52,187 bases of DNA from Cyanobacteria bacterium HKST-UBA04 (GTDB taxonomy: Bacteria; Cyanobacteriota; Vampirovibrionia; Vampirovibrionales; JAGQHJ01), in the NCBI GenBank assembly GCA_020431915.1, contig JAGQHJ010000009.1, positions 1 through 52,187 on the forward strand, written 5' to 3'. The position numbers and the translations under genes were made by a program. Below the pieces are notes generated by a model. That model was not told the DNA's origin. It did no database searches and saw nothing but the letters and a program-made list of their open reading frames with translations. Below, piece by piece: positions 1 through 9,218 of this stretch; the first letter of the stretch is position 1, and each line of letters begins with the position of its first letter.

Positions 1-1031
1 ATCTCGTCCAGGGTTTTCCGGTGACCGGTTTCCAGGCCAAACCGGTCGACCACGACGGCCTGTTCCCGTTCGGTCAGGCTCTCGGCCAGGGCTTGGCGTA
101 AATCCTCGCTGAGCATCGACATGGTGGTGCGGATGCCGGGGGACTGGTTTGAGTCGTCGGCAATGCAGTCCTGCAAAGACAAGTCTTCGCCAACCGGGGC
201 GTCCAAACTCATCGACTCCGTGCCCAAGGCTTTTATGACTTGCTGTAGCTGCTTTTGGCTGAGCTTGGTCGCCTTGCTCAGTTCGGCCATGGTCGGCTCC
301 CGGTTTAGCTGCAGGCTGAGTGCCTGCTGAGACACCTTGTACAGGCGTATTTTGTCCGACATGTGGATGGGCAGGCGGATGGTGCGGCTGTTGTTGGCCA
401 CGGCACGGATGATGGACTGTCGGATCCACCACGTGGCATAGGTGGAAAACTTGAAGCCCCGCTTGTATTCATATTTTTCGACGGCCTTCATCAGCCCCAT
501 CGAACCTTCCTGGATTAAATCCAGCAGTTCCACGCCCTGGTTGGCGTATTTTTTGGCCACACTAACCACCAGGCGCAGGTTGGCGTTAACCAAGTGCTCG
601 GCGGCCCGTTGGCCATCGATGCCACCGGCTTCCATGCGCTTGCCCAGAGCGATTTCCTCCTGGTGCGATAGCATGGTGATTTGGCCAATGGTTTTCAGGT
701 AGTGTTCCAGGTTGTCTACCAGCATTTTGTCGCAGGGAATGAAGGTACTGCTGTATAGGGGCGGGTTTGAGGCCGTTACTGCCGGGGTCGGCGTGGCGGT
801 GGTAGTAGTGGCCAGTGTTTTCGAAGGGTTTACCTGGATCAGCGGCGGTTTCTCCGCTTTTGGAGATGCTTTGCTTCGACTAGCCGTGGGCTTAAAGGCA
901 CCCAGTTTGTCGGCCCCTTTTAGTGAACGGGTATGGCGGCTGCCTGAGCCCGTACCCCGTGTCGTTTTTTTTCGGGGTTTTGGGTTTTCGGTGCCGCAAG
1001 CGGTTTTACAGTCGACAGGTGGTGGGGTCAT
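1..1031 (-). CDS. RNA polymerase sigma-70 factor, RpoD/SigA type (3' end off window)
   Basis: Directs RNA polymerase to promoters. The 343 visible residues start at ATG 1031, about 11 nt after AAGGAG on the minus strand. Residues 1-100 are a low-complexity Lys/Pro/Thr/Ser extension. Region 1.2 covers about 104-137 ([16 protein letters not shown]). Region 2 covers about 146-215, with the core-binding helix [17 protein letters not shown] and the -10 recognition helix [15 protein letters not shown]. Region 3 follows, and region 4 begins near residue 300 with [14 protein letters not shown] at the edge. The helix-turn-helix that reads the -35 box lies outside the window. The sequence fits group 1 or 2 sigma factors. 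Whether it is the housekeeping factor cannot be decided here, because cyanobacterial relatives carry several similar copies, so no symbol is given. A structured gene-free region lies upstream. Confidence 0.93.
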   Translation of the reverse strand, partial: MTPPPVDCKTACGTENPKPRKKTTRGTGSGSRHTRSLKGADKLGAFKPTASRSKASPKAEKPPLIQVNPSKTLATTTTATPTPAVTASNPPLYSSTFIPCDKMLVDNLEHYLKTIGQITMLSHQEEIALGKRMEAGGIDGQRAAEHLVNANLRLVVSVAKKYANQGVELLDLIQEGSMGLMKAVEKYEYKRGFKFSTYATWWIRQSIIRAVANNSRTIRLPIHMSDKIRLYKVSQQALSLQLNREPTMAELSKATKLSQKQLQQVIKALGTESMSLDAPVGEDLSLQDCIADDSNQSPGIRTTMSMLSEDLRQALAESLTEREQAVVVDRFGLETGHRKTLDE

Positions 1032-1928
1032 TGGGGGGACATCTCCTTTTTGAACAAGGCAGAAAACGAGAGACAGCGGGTTCGGGTAGTTGGCAAGCAA
1101 AGCGCCAAGACCGGGCGTTTAAGCCATCTGTGGGGTGTTTGGAGCCCGTAAAATTAGCAGGATGGGAGGTAAAAGGGGCAGGTGCTTCTCCTGGTGACTC
1201 TGGTGACAGTGGTGATGTATTTAGGGGGTATTGAGGGTAGGGGGATTCAGAGAGAAGGGGTGTGGGGGCAGCCGGCACACCGGCAAAAGGGGGAACCCTT
1301 TTTAAGCCGTCCAGCCTGGTTTGAACCACGGTTGATGGTTAGTAAGACCCCATTGTGGATCCATTTGTTCCAAACCCCCCGGAACCTTAAGAAAGGGTTT
1401 GGAATGATCGTGACAGCCGATATCACCACCCCTATCTGCCCAGGTTTGGGTGGACATTACAATTTATTACTAGTGTCACGCAGATGACAGTCCCCTGTTT
1501 AGTAGTTTGGTTTAATAAAGATATGATTCTAAATCATACCGGCAAGGAAAGCCGCTGTCCGGGCCGATTTTCAGTTGGTTTTCCTTGCCACCCCAATTTC
1601 TGAAAAACCAAGTAACTATGTCAGTTTAAGTCCCTAAGCTATCAAATAAAGCACGAAAACTCTGCAAACACCTCTCTTAGCACCTGAACGGGTCTTTGGG
1701 AGGTGTTTTGTATGAGTAGGACACTATAAAACCGAATAATTCCTAAAGATCTGCTTGATTTCCGGCAAAAAATACCCATTTGGCTGTCTTTATACAGTTA
1801 ACAGAGGCATTTTAACGGGCTATTTTGGGTTATAGCTTGTTTTATTGGGCTTTTTACGGCCTTGTGGCTGCATAAATGCTCTCTGGGATGATGTGATTAG
1901 GACAACCTATAGTGGGACACCAACGATA
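1032..1928. other. gene-free region with a series of inverted repeats; possible structured RNA or leader
   Basis: About 900 nt lie between the sigma gene (minus) and the next ORF (plus) without a convincing gene. Exact inverted repeats are: TTCCAAACCC 1368-1377 with GGGTTTGGAA 1395-1404; CCACCC 1426-1431 with GGGTGG 1448-1453; the dyad TATGATT-CTA-AATCATA 1522-1538, which looks like a protein-binding site; GGCAAGGAAA 1541-1550 with TTTCCTTGCC 1580-1589, extendable with G-U pairs to about 14 bp; and AAACACCTC 1666-1674 with GAGGTGTTT 1700-1708. TTGGTTTT at 1575-1582 can also pair with AAAACCAA at 1604-1611, which competes with the fourth stem. This could be the leader of the sigma gene, a free-standing RNA, or unrelated repeats. 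It does not match an RNA family I recognise. Confidence 0.4.
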
Positions 1929-2204
1929 ATGGGAACAGTGGGAACTTCCAGGGCAGAAACCAGTCCGGCATTTCAGCAGGCCTTGGGCAGAGCATTGCAA
2001 GCCAACGGAACCGCACCGATTTTGGCCAACCCGGTTAAAAAGCCGGTATCGGATAAATCGGCGTCGCCGTTCGAGTCGACCGCCCGGTTGCGCGATACCT
2101 TGCAGCCGTTTGCCGGTTTGGTGCTGTCGCAGCCGCCAGGCATGCAGCCGCAAGACGATCCATTGGCAGGCTTTAAGCCGCTGGAGTTAGGAAATAACCA
2201 GTAA
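1929..2204 (+). CDS. hypothetical protein, 91 aa
   Basis: I do not recognise this protein. The frame is open from 1845, but the first start that gives an unremarkable N-terminus is ATG 1929 (MGTVGTSRAETSPAFQQ). No clear Shine-Dalgarno sequence precedes it. The product is mostly polar with Ala, Pro and Gln, has no membrane segment and ends PLELGNNQ. It stands alone between the structured region upstream and the hairpin at 2348-2416, which could end its transcript. Codon use resembles that of its neighbours, which supports a real but lineage-restricted gene. A spurious ORF is possible. Confidence 0.45.
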   Translation: MGTVGTSRAETSPAFQQALGRALQANGTAPILANPVKKPVSDKSASPFESTARLRDTLQPFAGLVLSQPPGMQPQDDPLAGFKPLELGNNQ

Positions 2205-2306
2205 AACTGGTGAATTGGGGCTGTTTAAGCCGGTATGAGCGGGCATTTATTCTTTCGGGCCGTTTTTGTTAGCATGCACACGAAGATTGAACCCTGTGGT
2301 GATTGA

Positions 2307-3143
2307 ATGCTGCCACGTATTGGCCCTGTTTCTGCCCCCTTGCCGGTAAAAAGCCGTCAGACAACTCGTTTTTCAGGTATTTACGAGTTGTCTCACAACG
2401 CGTCTGACGGCTTTTTGAGGACCCTGCAACGGGCAGAAGAAGCCGAACCCAAGCCGACCACCCTGTTTCAGTGGCTTGGTCGACTACGGGGCAAACAAGC
2501 CCGTCAGCAAAAACGTCTGGGCCTGGTTTACAGTGTGCTGGCCGATGGCATGCAGGCCCAGTTGAATGATCAGGCCCCATGGGTGGATTCGCGCCCGCCT
2601 TATCTGGATCAGCTCGAGGTGGCTGCTACAGCCGAGGACGAAATGCGGCACGATATCGAATTGATTCGACAGGGTTACGTCAAATTGATGGTTGTGCCGG
2701 CTAACCAGGCTGTCGATGATGATGAGGCCAGAGTTTTCCTGTTGACCGATACGAGGCGCAATGCTCAGACTGGTCAGTGCCCCGACGTGGATCACCCCAA
2801 AAACCACGCCATCCAATACAATCGATACCGTGAACTCTGGCAGGACTGGGCCATTGAGCCGGATTACAGCTCAGCGTTTTTTGGGATAGAGGCCGGGGAC
2901 AACCGCCGCATGCCACGGTATCGCGAGTGGTTGCTGGACTTCTTGTCACAGCAGATCGACGCCGGGGCCGAGGTGGTTGCGCTGCAGGATGCGTATTTGG
3001 GCCATTTTGGCCAGGCGCCGCCTGATCCGCCGACACCCCCTTCGCCAAGGTCTGGTTCCGGCGGTCCCTCGAGTGGGCCTTCGAGTGGGCCTTTTGGCGG
3101 TGCTGGTGGCAGCTCGCCTTGGTCCTTCTTGCAGCCGTCGTAG
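2307..3143 (+). CDS. hypothetical protein, up to 278 aa, with Gly/Ser/Pro-rich C-terminus
   Basis: I do not recognise a family. The longest frame starts at ATG 2307 without a clear Shine-Dalgarno sequence. Codons 15-37 lie inside a 15-bp inverted repeat that looks like a terminator (2348-2416). The true start may therefore be later, for example TTG 2415. The central part (about residues 40-235) is a plausible soluble domain with acidic and aromatic residues: a basic stretch LRGKQARQQKR, then EDEMRHDIELIRQGYVKLMV, then SAFFGIEAGDNRRMPRYREW. The last 40 residues are low-complexity Pro, Ser and Gly. There is no signal peptide or membrane helix. The radical SAM gene follows with its own promoter. 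Confidence 0.6.
   Translation: MLPRIGPVSAPLPVKSRQTTRFSGIYELSHNASDGFLRTLQRAEEAEPKPTTLFQWLGRLRGKQARQQKRLGLVYSVLADGMQAQLNDQAPWVDSRPPYLDQLEVAATAEDEMRHDIELIRQGYVKLMVVPANQAVDDDEARVFLLTDTRRNAQTGQCPDVDHPKNHAIQYNRYRELWQDWAIEPDYSSAFFGIEAGDNRRMPRYREWLLDFLSQQIDAGAEVVALQDAYLGHFGQAPPDPPTPPSPRSGSGGPSSGPSSGPFGGAGGSSPWSFLQPS
2348..2416 (+). terminator. large nested hairpin with T-run, inside the following ORF
   Basis: AAAAAGCCGTCAGAC (2348-2362) is perfectly repeated in inverted form as GTCTGACGGCTTTTT (2402-2416). A second stem, AGACAACTCG (2359-2368) with CGAGTTGTCT (2384-2393), lies inside it and overlaps the foot of the first arm. The outer stem starts in an A-run and ends in five Ts, so it looks like a bidirectional intrinsic terminator for the 1929-2204 gene. 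It also falls within the first 110 nt of the 2307-3143 frame, so it may instead be an attenuator. Confidence 0.65.
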
Positions 3144-3199
3144 GTGCGCACGGACCTGTACAATTGCCTGGCCTGGGCCGAGCCTTTACGGCAGGCCGG

Positions 3200-3228
3200 T
3201 TCACGGCGGGAGCCGAGTTTGGTATAGT
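3200..3228 (+). promoter_or_regulatory. predicted promoter of the radical SAM gene
   Basis: A -35-like TTCACG (3200-3205) is followed after 17 nt by TATAGT (3223-3228), preceded by TGG as in an extended -10 element. Transcription would begin near 3235, about 30 nt before the GTG start. Confidence 0.55.
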
Positions 3229-3265
3229 GGGGCTTCTAAGCGCACCCTCCCCATAGGTATTGCCC

Positions 3266-5947
3266 GTGATTTCCCTTGCCAATCGATTGCAACAGCCCCT
3301 CGACGAGGTCTTTGTCCAGACGAGGCTTCTGCCGAAAGTCTTTAAACCGGCCCGTTACCTGGGTATTGAGCACGGGGCCTACCGAAAGCCCCTGCAGGCC
3401 ACCACGGCCCAAATGTGCCTGGTGTTTCCCGACCTGTATGAAATCGGGGCCTCCAGCTATGGCCAGAAATTGCTGTATAGCGTGGTGAACAACCACCCCG
3501 ACTACCTGTGTGATCGGGCCTATGCCCCGGCCCACGATATGCGCGATGCGCTTAAGGCTGAAGGGGTGTCGCTGTTTGGTATCGAAACCCTGTTGCCCCT
3601 GGCTCAGTTTGATATGCTAGCCTTCAGCCTGCAGTACGAGCTGAACTACACCACCATTCTGGGTATTCTGGAGGCGGCCAACATCGCCTTTCGTGCCGAG
3701 AACCGGCCAGACTGGTCCACGCCCCTCATCATTGCTGGTGGGCCTGGAACCGGTAACCCGTTTCCGCTGGCGCCGTTTTTTGATGCCTTTATCATCGGCG
3801 ACGGCGAAGAGGTGCTGATCGAACTGATGGATCTGCTGGCCCAGGCCAAGGCCGAGGGTTGGGACAAGCCGATGACTCGCCGGCAACTGGCGCGGGTTGA
3901 AGGGGTGTTTGTGCCGGGCATCAGTACCCATGCGCGCAAGCGTATTGTCGACATTACCCAGCGTCACGATCAGGTGGCCCCCCTGATTCCCTATATTCAG
4001 ACCGTCCATGACCGTACCGTGGTAGAGGCCCGGCGGGGCTGCGACCGGATGTGCCGGTTCTGCCAGCCGTGCTTCATTAACCTGCCGGTTCGCGAGCAGT
4101 CGGTTGATAAAATCCGAAATCAGGCCCTGAGTGACCTGCTGCAGACGGGATACGAGGAATGCTCGCTGTTGTCGCTGTCTATTGCCGACTATACCGACTT
4201 GAAACCGCTGATCTTCGAGGTGGCCGATGCCCTGGCTGGTGCTGGCGCCTCGTTGTCATTGCCCAGCCAACGGGCAGACCGCTTTAGTGTGGACATTGCC
4301 GATGCCGTGCAGCAGGTGCGAAAAAGCACTCTGACCTTTGCTCCAGAGGCTGGTACGGAGCGGCTTCGGGCGGTAATCAACAAGAACCTCAGCGAGCAGG
4401 AAATTATGCATGCCGTCACCTCGGCCTACGAGGCAGGCTGGAACAAGGTTAAGCTGTATTTCATGATGGGCCTGCCCACCGAGCGCGACGAAGACTTGCA
4501 GGGCATTGCCGATTTGGTGCGCAAAATGCAGGCGGCCTGCCGCGACATCAAGCGCGATCCGGCCAAGTCGTTGAAGAAGAACCTGGAAGTCAACGTTACC
4601 CTGTCCAACTTTGTGCCCAAAAGCCACACACCCTTTCAGTGGTGTGCCCAGGATACCCGCCAGGAGCTGGTTCGCAAGCGCATTTATCTCAAGTCGTGCT
4701 TTGCCGGCATCAAGGGGGCCAAGCTGAATTTTACGGATCCCGACATCAGCAAGCTCGAATGCCTCATCAGCAAAGGCGATGAGCGGATGGCCGACGTTAT
4801 TGAAGGGGCTTACCGCAAGGGCGATTACCTGAGTGCGTGGGACGAGAACCTGTTGTTCCCCGAGTGGTTTGCTGCCCTCAAGGAAATCGGGCTGGATCCC
4901 GACGCGTATGCGTCGACGGCCTACACCCAGCTTGAGGCACCCCTGCCGTGGGACGTGATTCACAACGGCCTGGAGAAAAGCTGGCTGAAGGCCGAATACC
5001 AGAAGGCGCAGGAAATGGCCAACAGCGACCCCTGTTTTATTGGGTGCAACACCTGTGGCGTGTGTACCGAATTTGGGGTTCAGCCCGTGTTTATGACGCC
5101 AAGCAGCGATCAGGAACCGGTACGGGCCGAAGTGCCCAGCCGGCAAGCGCTGTTTCCAACGCCCGAGGTCAAGGTTCGGTTAACCATTGAGAAACGGGGG
5201 CACTTGCGCTTTATTTCTCACCTGGATTGGTTGCGGATGCTGCAGCGGGCTGTTTCACGGGCGGGCCTGCCGATGGCCTACTCGCAGGGGTTTAACCCCA
5301 AACCCAACATCTCTTTTGGCCCTGCTCTGCCGTTGTTTGCAGAGGGTGTGGCTGAACATGTCGACCTGGAGCTGACCCATACCGTGGACGACCTGGTAGA
5401 GCGCCTCAACAAAGAGCTGCCTGAAGGAGGCCGGGTAAAAGCCGCTAGGTGGTTGCCTTTACAGGCGCCAAATATCGACAAATTGTTACGTTCCATGAAA
5501 TACGTTGCACGGTGGACTTGTGAATCTGAGGTTTCATTGTATACTTTAGACAAGCAGGTCGAGACCTTATCCGACCGCGACGAGTGGATAGTGACAGTCC
5601 CCTCCCCCAAATCCAACCAACCAACCAAAGACTTTCGACAACTCGATATTAAACCCGCAATAGCCTCGTTGAAGGTTATTACCAGCGTCGTTGGAGCACA
5701 TCCCGACGTGCCGGATTATCGGTTTTTAACCCCGCATGGAATTGAATTTGACATTCTTATCCAGCGTCAACAGGCGCAGATTAAGCCCCAGTGGCTGGTT
5801 GATCTCGTAGACCCGACGGGTCAGGGATCGGCTTCAATCTGCCGAGTTTCACTAGGTCTTGAACAATTGAATAGCGTACCGGAACCGGCCTCTGGAGAGT
5901 ATTCCAAGCAAAACACGGTTAAGTCTCCCCTTCCCCAGATGGTTTAG
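3266..5947 (+). CDS. radical SAM protein of the TIGR03960 type with C-terminal DUF2344
   Basis: This is a large fusion with an N-terminal cobalamin-binding-like region, a radical SAM core and a DUF2344 (TIGR03936-type) domain. The 4Fe-4S motif CxxxCxxC is present (GCDRMCRFC, about residues 259-267). The N-terminal part holds LVFPDLYEIGASSYGQ and IAGGPGTGNPFPL, as expected for B12-binding-like radical SAM proteins. A second cysteine cluster, CFIGCNTCGVC, precedes DUF2344, which starts near residue 634 with KRGHLRFISHLDWLRM. The biochemical role of this family is not established. Homologues often lie directly upstream of RNase E/G genes, as here. GTG 3266 (about 893 aa) is preferred for its spacing to a weak AGG; TTG 3260 is the alternative. 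The product is predicted to be cytosolic. Confidence 0.9.
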   Translation: MISLANRLQQPLDEVFVQTRLLPKVFKPARYLGIEHGAYRKPLQATTAQMCLVFPDLYEIGASSYGQKLLYSVVNNHPDYLCDRAYAPAHDMRDALKAEGVSLFGIETLLPLAQFDMLAFSLQYELNYTTILGILEAANIAFRAENRPDWSTPLIIAGGPGTGNPFPLAPFFDAFIIGDGEEVLIELMDLLAQAKAEGWDKPMTRRQLARVEGVFVPGISTHARKRIVDITQRHDQVAPLIPYIQTVHDRTVVEARRGCDRMCRFCQPCFINLPVREQSVDKIRNQALSDLLQTGYEECSLLSLSIADYTDLKPLIFEVADALAGAGASLSLPSQRADRFSVDIADAVQQVRKSTLTFAPEAGTERLRAVINKNLSEQEIMHAVTSAYEAGWNKVKLYFMMGLPTERDEDLQGIADLVRKMQAACRDIKRDPAKSLKKNLEVNVTLSNFVPKSHTPFQWCAQDTRQELVRKRIYLKSCFAGIKGAKLNFTDPDISKLECLISKGDERMADVIEGAYRKGDYLSAWDENLLFPEWFAALKEIGLDPDAYASTAYTQLEAPLPWDVIHNGLEKSWLKAEYQKAQEMANSDPCFIGCNTCGVCTEFGVQPVFMTPSSDQEPVRAEVPSRQALFPTPEVKVRLTIEKRGHLRFISHLDWLRMLQRAVSRAGLPMAYSQGFNPKPNISFGPALPLFAEGVAEHVDLELTHTVDDLVERLNKELPEGGRVKAARWLPLQAPNIDKLLRSMKYVARWTCESEVSLYTLDKQVETLSDRDEWIVTVPSPKSNQPTKDFRQLDIKPAIASLKVITSVVGAHPDVPDYRFLTPHGIEFDILIQRQQAQIKPQWLVDLVDPTGQGSASICRVSLGLEQLNSVPEPASGEYSKQNTVKSPLPQMV

Positions 5948-6107
5948 GTTTGTGGTTTGTTCCCCAAGTTTGTCCACACCTGTGCCCAGGCGCCAGGCTG
6001 TTGATGGGCAGCCGTCCCTGACGACCCTAGGGTCTATAGTCTGAGGACGGACCACCCAGACAACACCTTTTTTCCGGGCACCCCGTGTATAAGGAAGCTC
6101 TACCCCC

Positions 6108-8423
6108 ATGGGAAAACAAAAAATCGTTATCTCCGAGCAGGATAATATCGCCACCCTGTTTGAAGATGATAAAGCCGTTGAATTTATTATTCACCGTGGT
6201 GACGTTCTGCTGGGTGACGTATACCTGGCCCAGGTTGAAAATATTCTGCCCAGTATCGATGCCGCCTTTGTCAACGTCGGTACGGAACGCATGGGCTTTT
6301 TGCACTCCAGCGACGTATTGGGCCGTGGCACCCTGAAAAGCCGGTTGCAGCCGAAACAAAAGATTGTCGTCCAGGTTATGAAAGAACCCACCGGCCACAA
6401 AGGGCCACGGGTAACAATGAACATTGCTTTACCTGGCCGGTTTCTGGTGTTGATGCCGTTTTCCAAGGGCACCAGCATCAGCCGCAAGATTGTGGAACAA
6501 AAGGAACGTAGTCGCCTGAAATCCATTACCAGCTTGATTAAACCGACCGGTGTCGGGATTATCATTCGTACCGAGGCGGAAAACCAAAGCGACAGCGAAA
6601 TTCAGGAAGACCTCGAAACCTTGCTCGAACGGTGGCAGCAGTGTGTGGCCCTGGCCGATACGGCCAGCCCGCCGAGCCTGTTGTACCGTGACCAGGACAT
6701 TCTCTACCGCGTGATTCGCGAGATGGTGACCACCGAGACCACCGAAATTGTGGTGGATACCGCATTTGGCAAGCAGCGTGCCGAGCACCTGCTGCAAAAC
6801 TGGGGTATCGACCAACCCATTAAGGTGACCCACTACAACGGTCCCAACAATATCAACGTGGGGACCGGCGTGGACAAGGAGATCAAGGGCGCGTTGCAAA
6901 CCCGCGTACCCTTGCCCAGTGGCGGTTACCTGTATGTTCAGCCGACAGAGGCCCTGACGGTGGTCGATGTCAACAGCGGCAAGTTTACCAGCCTCGATTC
7001 GCAGGCCGAAACCATTCGGTTGACCAACCTTGAGGCGGCCAAGGAGATTGCCCGCCAGCTGCGCCTGCGCAACATTGGCGGGATGATCATCGTCGATTTC
7101 ATCGACATGGAAAGCCGGGCCGACCAGTTGTCGGTGCTGGAGTATTTTGAAAACGAGTTGGCCAGCGATAAAGCCAAGCCTCAAATTGGCCAGTTGTCCG
7201 ATTTGGGTCTGGTGGAGATGACGCGTCATCGCCAGGGCCAGAGCCTGAGCGAAATCTTTACCAAGAAGTGCCAGACCTGTGCCGGTGCCGGCCTGACCAT
7301 TGAGGACTTCAACTGGTCCCCGGTGGGCAGTGATTCGAGCCGGGGCCGAAGCAAAATGCCGCTCAAGACCCGTGTGGGCAGCAGCATGCGCGGCGGCGGC
7401 CGTAGTTCCCGTGGGGGCCGAGACAACCGGGGTGATCGTGATCGATCGGCTTCCGGCGGTGGTGGTGAAAACCAGCCGACAGCCGGCGGTTCGTCGCGGT
7501 CGTCGGAGGGTGGCGCCCAGAACCGGCAGATGCGCAAGGTATCGCGTCCCAGCAGTGGCCCCTCCATTCGCAAGGTACTCGAGGCCCAGTCGGCCGAGCA
7601 GAAAATATGGGACAGCTTTATCGGCCTGGCCATCGAGATGAACGAGCAGGAAGAAAAAGCGGCCACGTCGGCCATGTCTCTGGAAGAATACTACGGGTAT
7701 CACCTGCTTAAGCTGTGCGGAACGCAGTTGGCGGATGGCGTGAAGGTGGCCTTTATGCCCATTTCCGTCAACAGCGTGCTGATTCGGATTAACCCGGCTG
7801 CCAACGATATTTTCTCCCTGGTCCATGCCATTGAGGATCAAGGCCATATGGGTGTACCCACCGATATGGGCGACGATCTGGAGCTGGAGGACGAAGAGGA
7901 GCCCGATGTGGGCGGCGATCGTGCCGAAGTTGCCGAAGTTGCCGACGATGACGCCGATGAGTCGGATGACGACGACGATGAAGACGATGCATCGGATGAT
8001 GACGACGACGATGAAGACGATGCATCGGACGACGACGACGATGACGACGATTCGGATGACGATGATTCGGATGACGAAGGATCCGGCGGTGATGACGCGG
8101 CGTCTTCGAGCCGGGCTCGGAGCAGTCGCGGTGGCCGTGGCCGTGGTGGCCGTGGTGGCCGAGGCGGCCGGGGCCAGAACGTAAAAAGCACGGAAGGCGC
8201 CAGTGAGACCGAAGGCGAAGACAGCGATGGCCGCAGAAGCCGGAGCCGTGGTGGCCGAGGCCGTGGTGGCCGAGGCGGTCGGGGTCGATCGGCAGCCCGT
8301 GCCAAAACCGGCGAAGGCAGTACCGATGAGGGTTCTTCGGCGACAACCGGTACGGCCCGTGGACGCGATCGCAGCCGACCGGTTTCGGCCAGCAGCAAAA
8401 CCGAGGAAGTTGCTGTCGATTAA
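6108..8423 (+). CDS. rne: ribonuclease E/G with acidic and RGG-rich C-terminal tail
   Basis: This is an endoribonuclease for mRNA decay and rRNA/tRNA processing. An S1-type RNA-binding domain (about residues 29-110, GDVLLGDVYLAQVENILPSI) precedes the catalytic domain. The two metal-binding aspartates are D287 (VVDVNSGKFT) and D330 (IIVDFIDM). The zinc-link cysteines are C388 and C391 (KCQTCAGAG). The part after residue 400 is unusual: an RGG stretch at 426-440, an ordered segment at about 490-580 (IWDSFIGLAIEMNEQEEKA), an almost purely Asp/Ser block at 587-657, and RGG repeats at 669-690 and 711-728. The acidic block contains a 33-bp tandem DNA repeat (7968-7996 and 8001-8029). AAGGAAG upstream supports ATG 6108. 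The gene lies 160 nt behind the radical SAM gene and may be co-transcribed with it. Confidence 0.95.
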   Translation: MGKQKIVISEQDNIATLFEDDKAVEFIIHRGDVLLGDVYLAQVENILPSIDAAFVNVGTERMGFLHSSDVLGRGTLKSRLQPKQKIVVQVMKEPTGHKGPRVTMNIALPGRFLVLMPFSKGTSISRKIVEQKERSRLKSITSLIKPTGVGIIIRTEAENQSDSEIQEDLETLLERWQQCVALADTASPPSLLYRDQDILYRVIREMVTTETTEIVVDTAFGKQRAEHLLQNWGIDQPIKVTHYNGPNNINVGTGVDKEIKGALQTRVPLPSGGYLYVQPTEALTVVDVNSGKFTSLDSQAETIRLTNLEAAKEIARQLRLRNIGGMIIVDFIDMESRADQLSVLEYFENELASDKAKPQIGQLSDLGLVEMTRHRQGQSLSEIFTKKCQTCAGAGLTIEDFNWSPVGSDSSRGRSKMPLKTRVGSSMRGGGRSSRGGRDNRGDRDRSASGGGGENQPTAGGSSRSSEGGAQNRQMRKVSRPSSGPSIRKVLEAQSAEQKIWDSFIGLAIEMNEQEEKAATSAMSLEEYYGYHLLKLCGTQLADGVKVAFMPISVNSVLIRINPAANDIFSLVHAIEDQGHMGVPTDMGDDLELEDEEEPDVGGDRAEVAEVADDDADESDDDDDEDDASDDDDDDEDDASDDDDDDDDSDDDDSDDEGSGGDDAASSSRARSSRGGRGRGGRGGRGGRGQNVKSTEGASETEGEDSDGRRSRSRGGRGRGGRGGRGRSAARAKTGEGSTDEGSSATTGTARGRDRSRPVSASSKTEEVAVD

Positions 8424-8429
8424 TCCCTG

Positions 8430-8469
8430 AAGGCGCCTAACCTGTTAAGCGAAGGGCTATTAGGCCTTT
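8430..8469 (+). terminator. hairpin after RNase E/G gene
   Basis: AAGGCGCCTAA (8430-8440) can pair with TTAGGCCTT (8460-8468) with a two-base bulge. Only a short T-run follows, so termination may be weak. Confidence 0.4.
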
Positions 8470-8622
8470 CCCTGTCTGTGTCTTGGTGGTTTAATAAGAT
8501 CACCGGGTTCTCCCCTGCCTTGTGCCTGTCCAGGCGCCTACTCCAGGTGCATGTTATTAGGTACTTGTTAGGTACTTGGGTGGGTGACCGCTGTTGCAAG
8601 TAGGAAAAAGGTTTGAAGGCTG

Positions 8623-9108
8623 ATGGATATCAAATCAACCGATGGCGCCGTGCTCCGAACGATTGAAGCCGATTCGCTGGTGGAAGCCGATTTTTACAAA
8701 ATGGATCTGGCCGGGGCTGATTTTTCAGGCCAGGATCTGGCGCGAACCCGCTTTTACGGGTGCAACTTGCGCGGCGCCAGTTTTGAAGGGGCCAACTGCT
8801 ACAAGTGCGATTTTCAGGTGGCCGACCTGACGGGGGCCAACCTGAGAAACAGTAACCTGACCTGGTGCAACCTGCTGAGTACCAATTTTTATGATGCCGA
8901 CCTGACGGGGGCCAACCTGGAATGGGCGCATGTGAAAGGGACTCGCTACAGCAAGGCCACGAAGTTTCCCAAGGGCTTTAAACCGGGCGATTTGGAAACC
9001 CGGCTGTTGAGCCAAAACCAGGAGCCGCCTGAAACACTTGAGCCGGCCCCACCTGAGGAAGAGAAGCCCAAGGCGGCCGCAGCTGCCACCAAGGCTTCTG
9101 ACGACTAG
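8623..9108 (+). CDS. pentapeptide-repeat protein, 161 aa
   Basis: About 16 consecutive A(D/N)LxX-type pentapeptides fill residues 18-112, for example GADFSGQDLARTRF, CNLRGASFEGANCYKC and ADLTGANLRNSNLTWC. Such proteins form a right-handed quadrilateral beta-helix. The cellular role of most is unknown; a few bind DNA gyrase. The tail from residue 125 is a disordered Pro/Glu/Ala/Lys stretch ending KASDD. There is no signal peptide or membrane helix, so a cytosolic place is likely. GAAGG ahead of ATG 8623 supports the start. An 11-bp tandem repeat (TTAGGTACTTG, twice) lies at about 8556-8578 upstream and may be regulatory or incidental. Confidence 0.9.
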   Translation: MDIKSTDGAVLRTIEADSLVEADFYKMDLAGADFSGQDLARTRFYGCNLRGASFEGANCYKCDFQVADLTGANLRNSNLTWCNLLSTNFYDADLTGANLEWAHVKGTRYSKATKFPKGFKPGDLETRLLSQNQEPPETLEPAPPEEEKPKAAAAATKASDD

Positions 9109-9218
9109 CCTTCTTTCTCTCTCGCCCGCGTCCGTGTGTGCCTGGCACGGCGTGGAACGCGGCGGGGTGGCAGCAGCGTCAGCCAATTTAGCCAACGCGG
9201 GATGATAACCAGACAGCT

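Noticed and set aside
6429-7847. 472-codon minus-strand ORF opposite RNase E/G
   Set aside because: Antisense shadow of a well-supported gene, without a domain or ribosome binding site.
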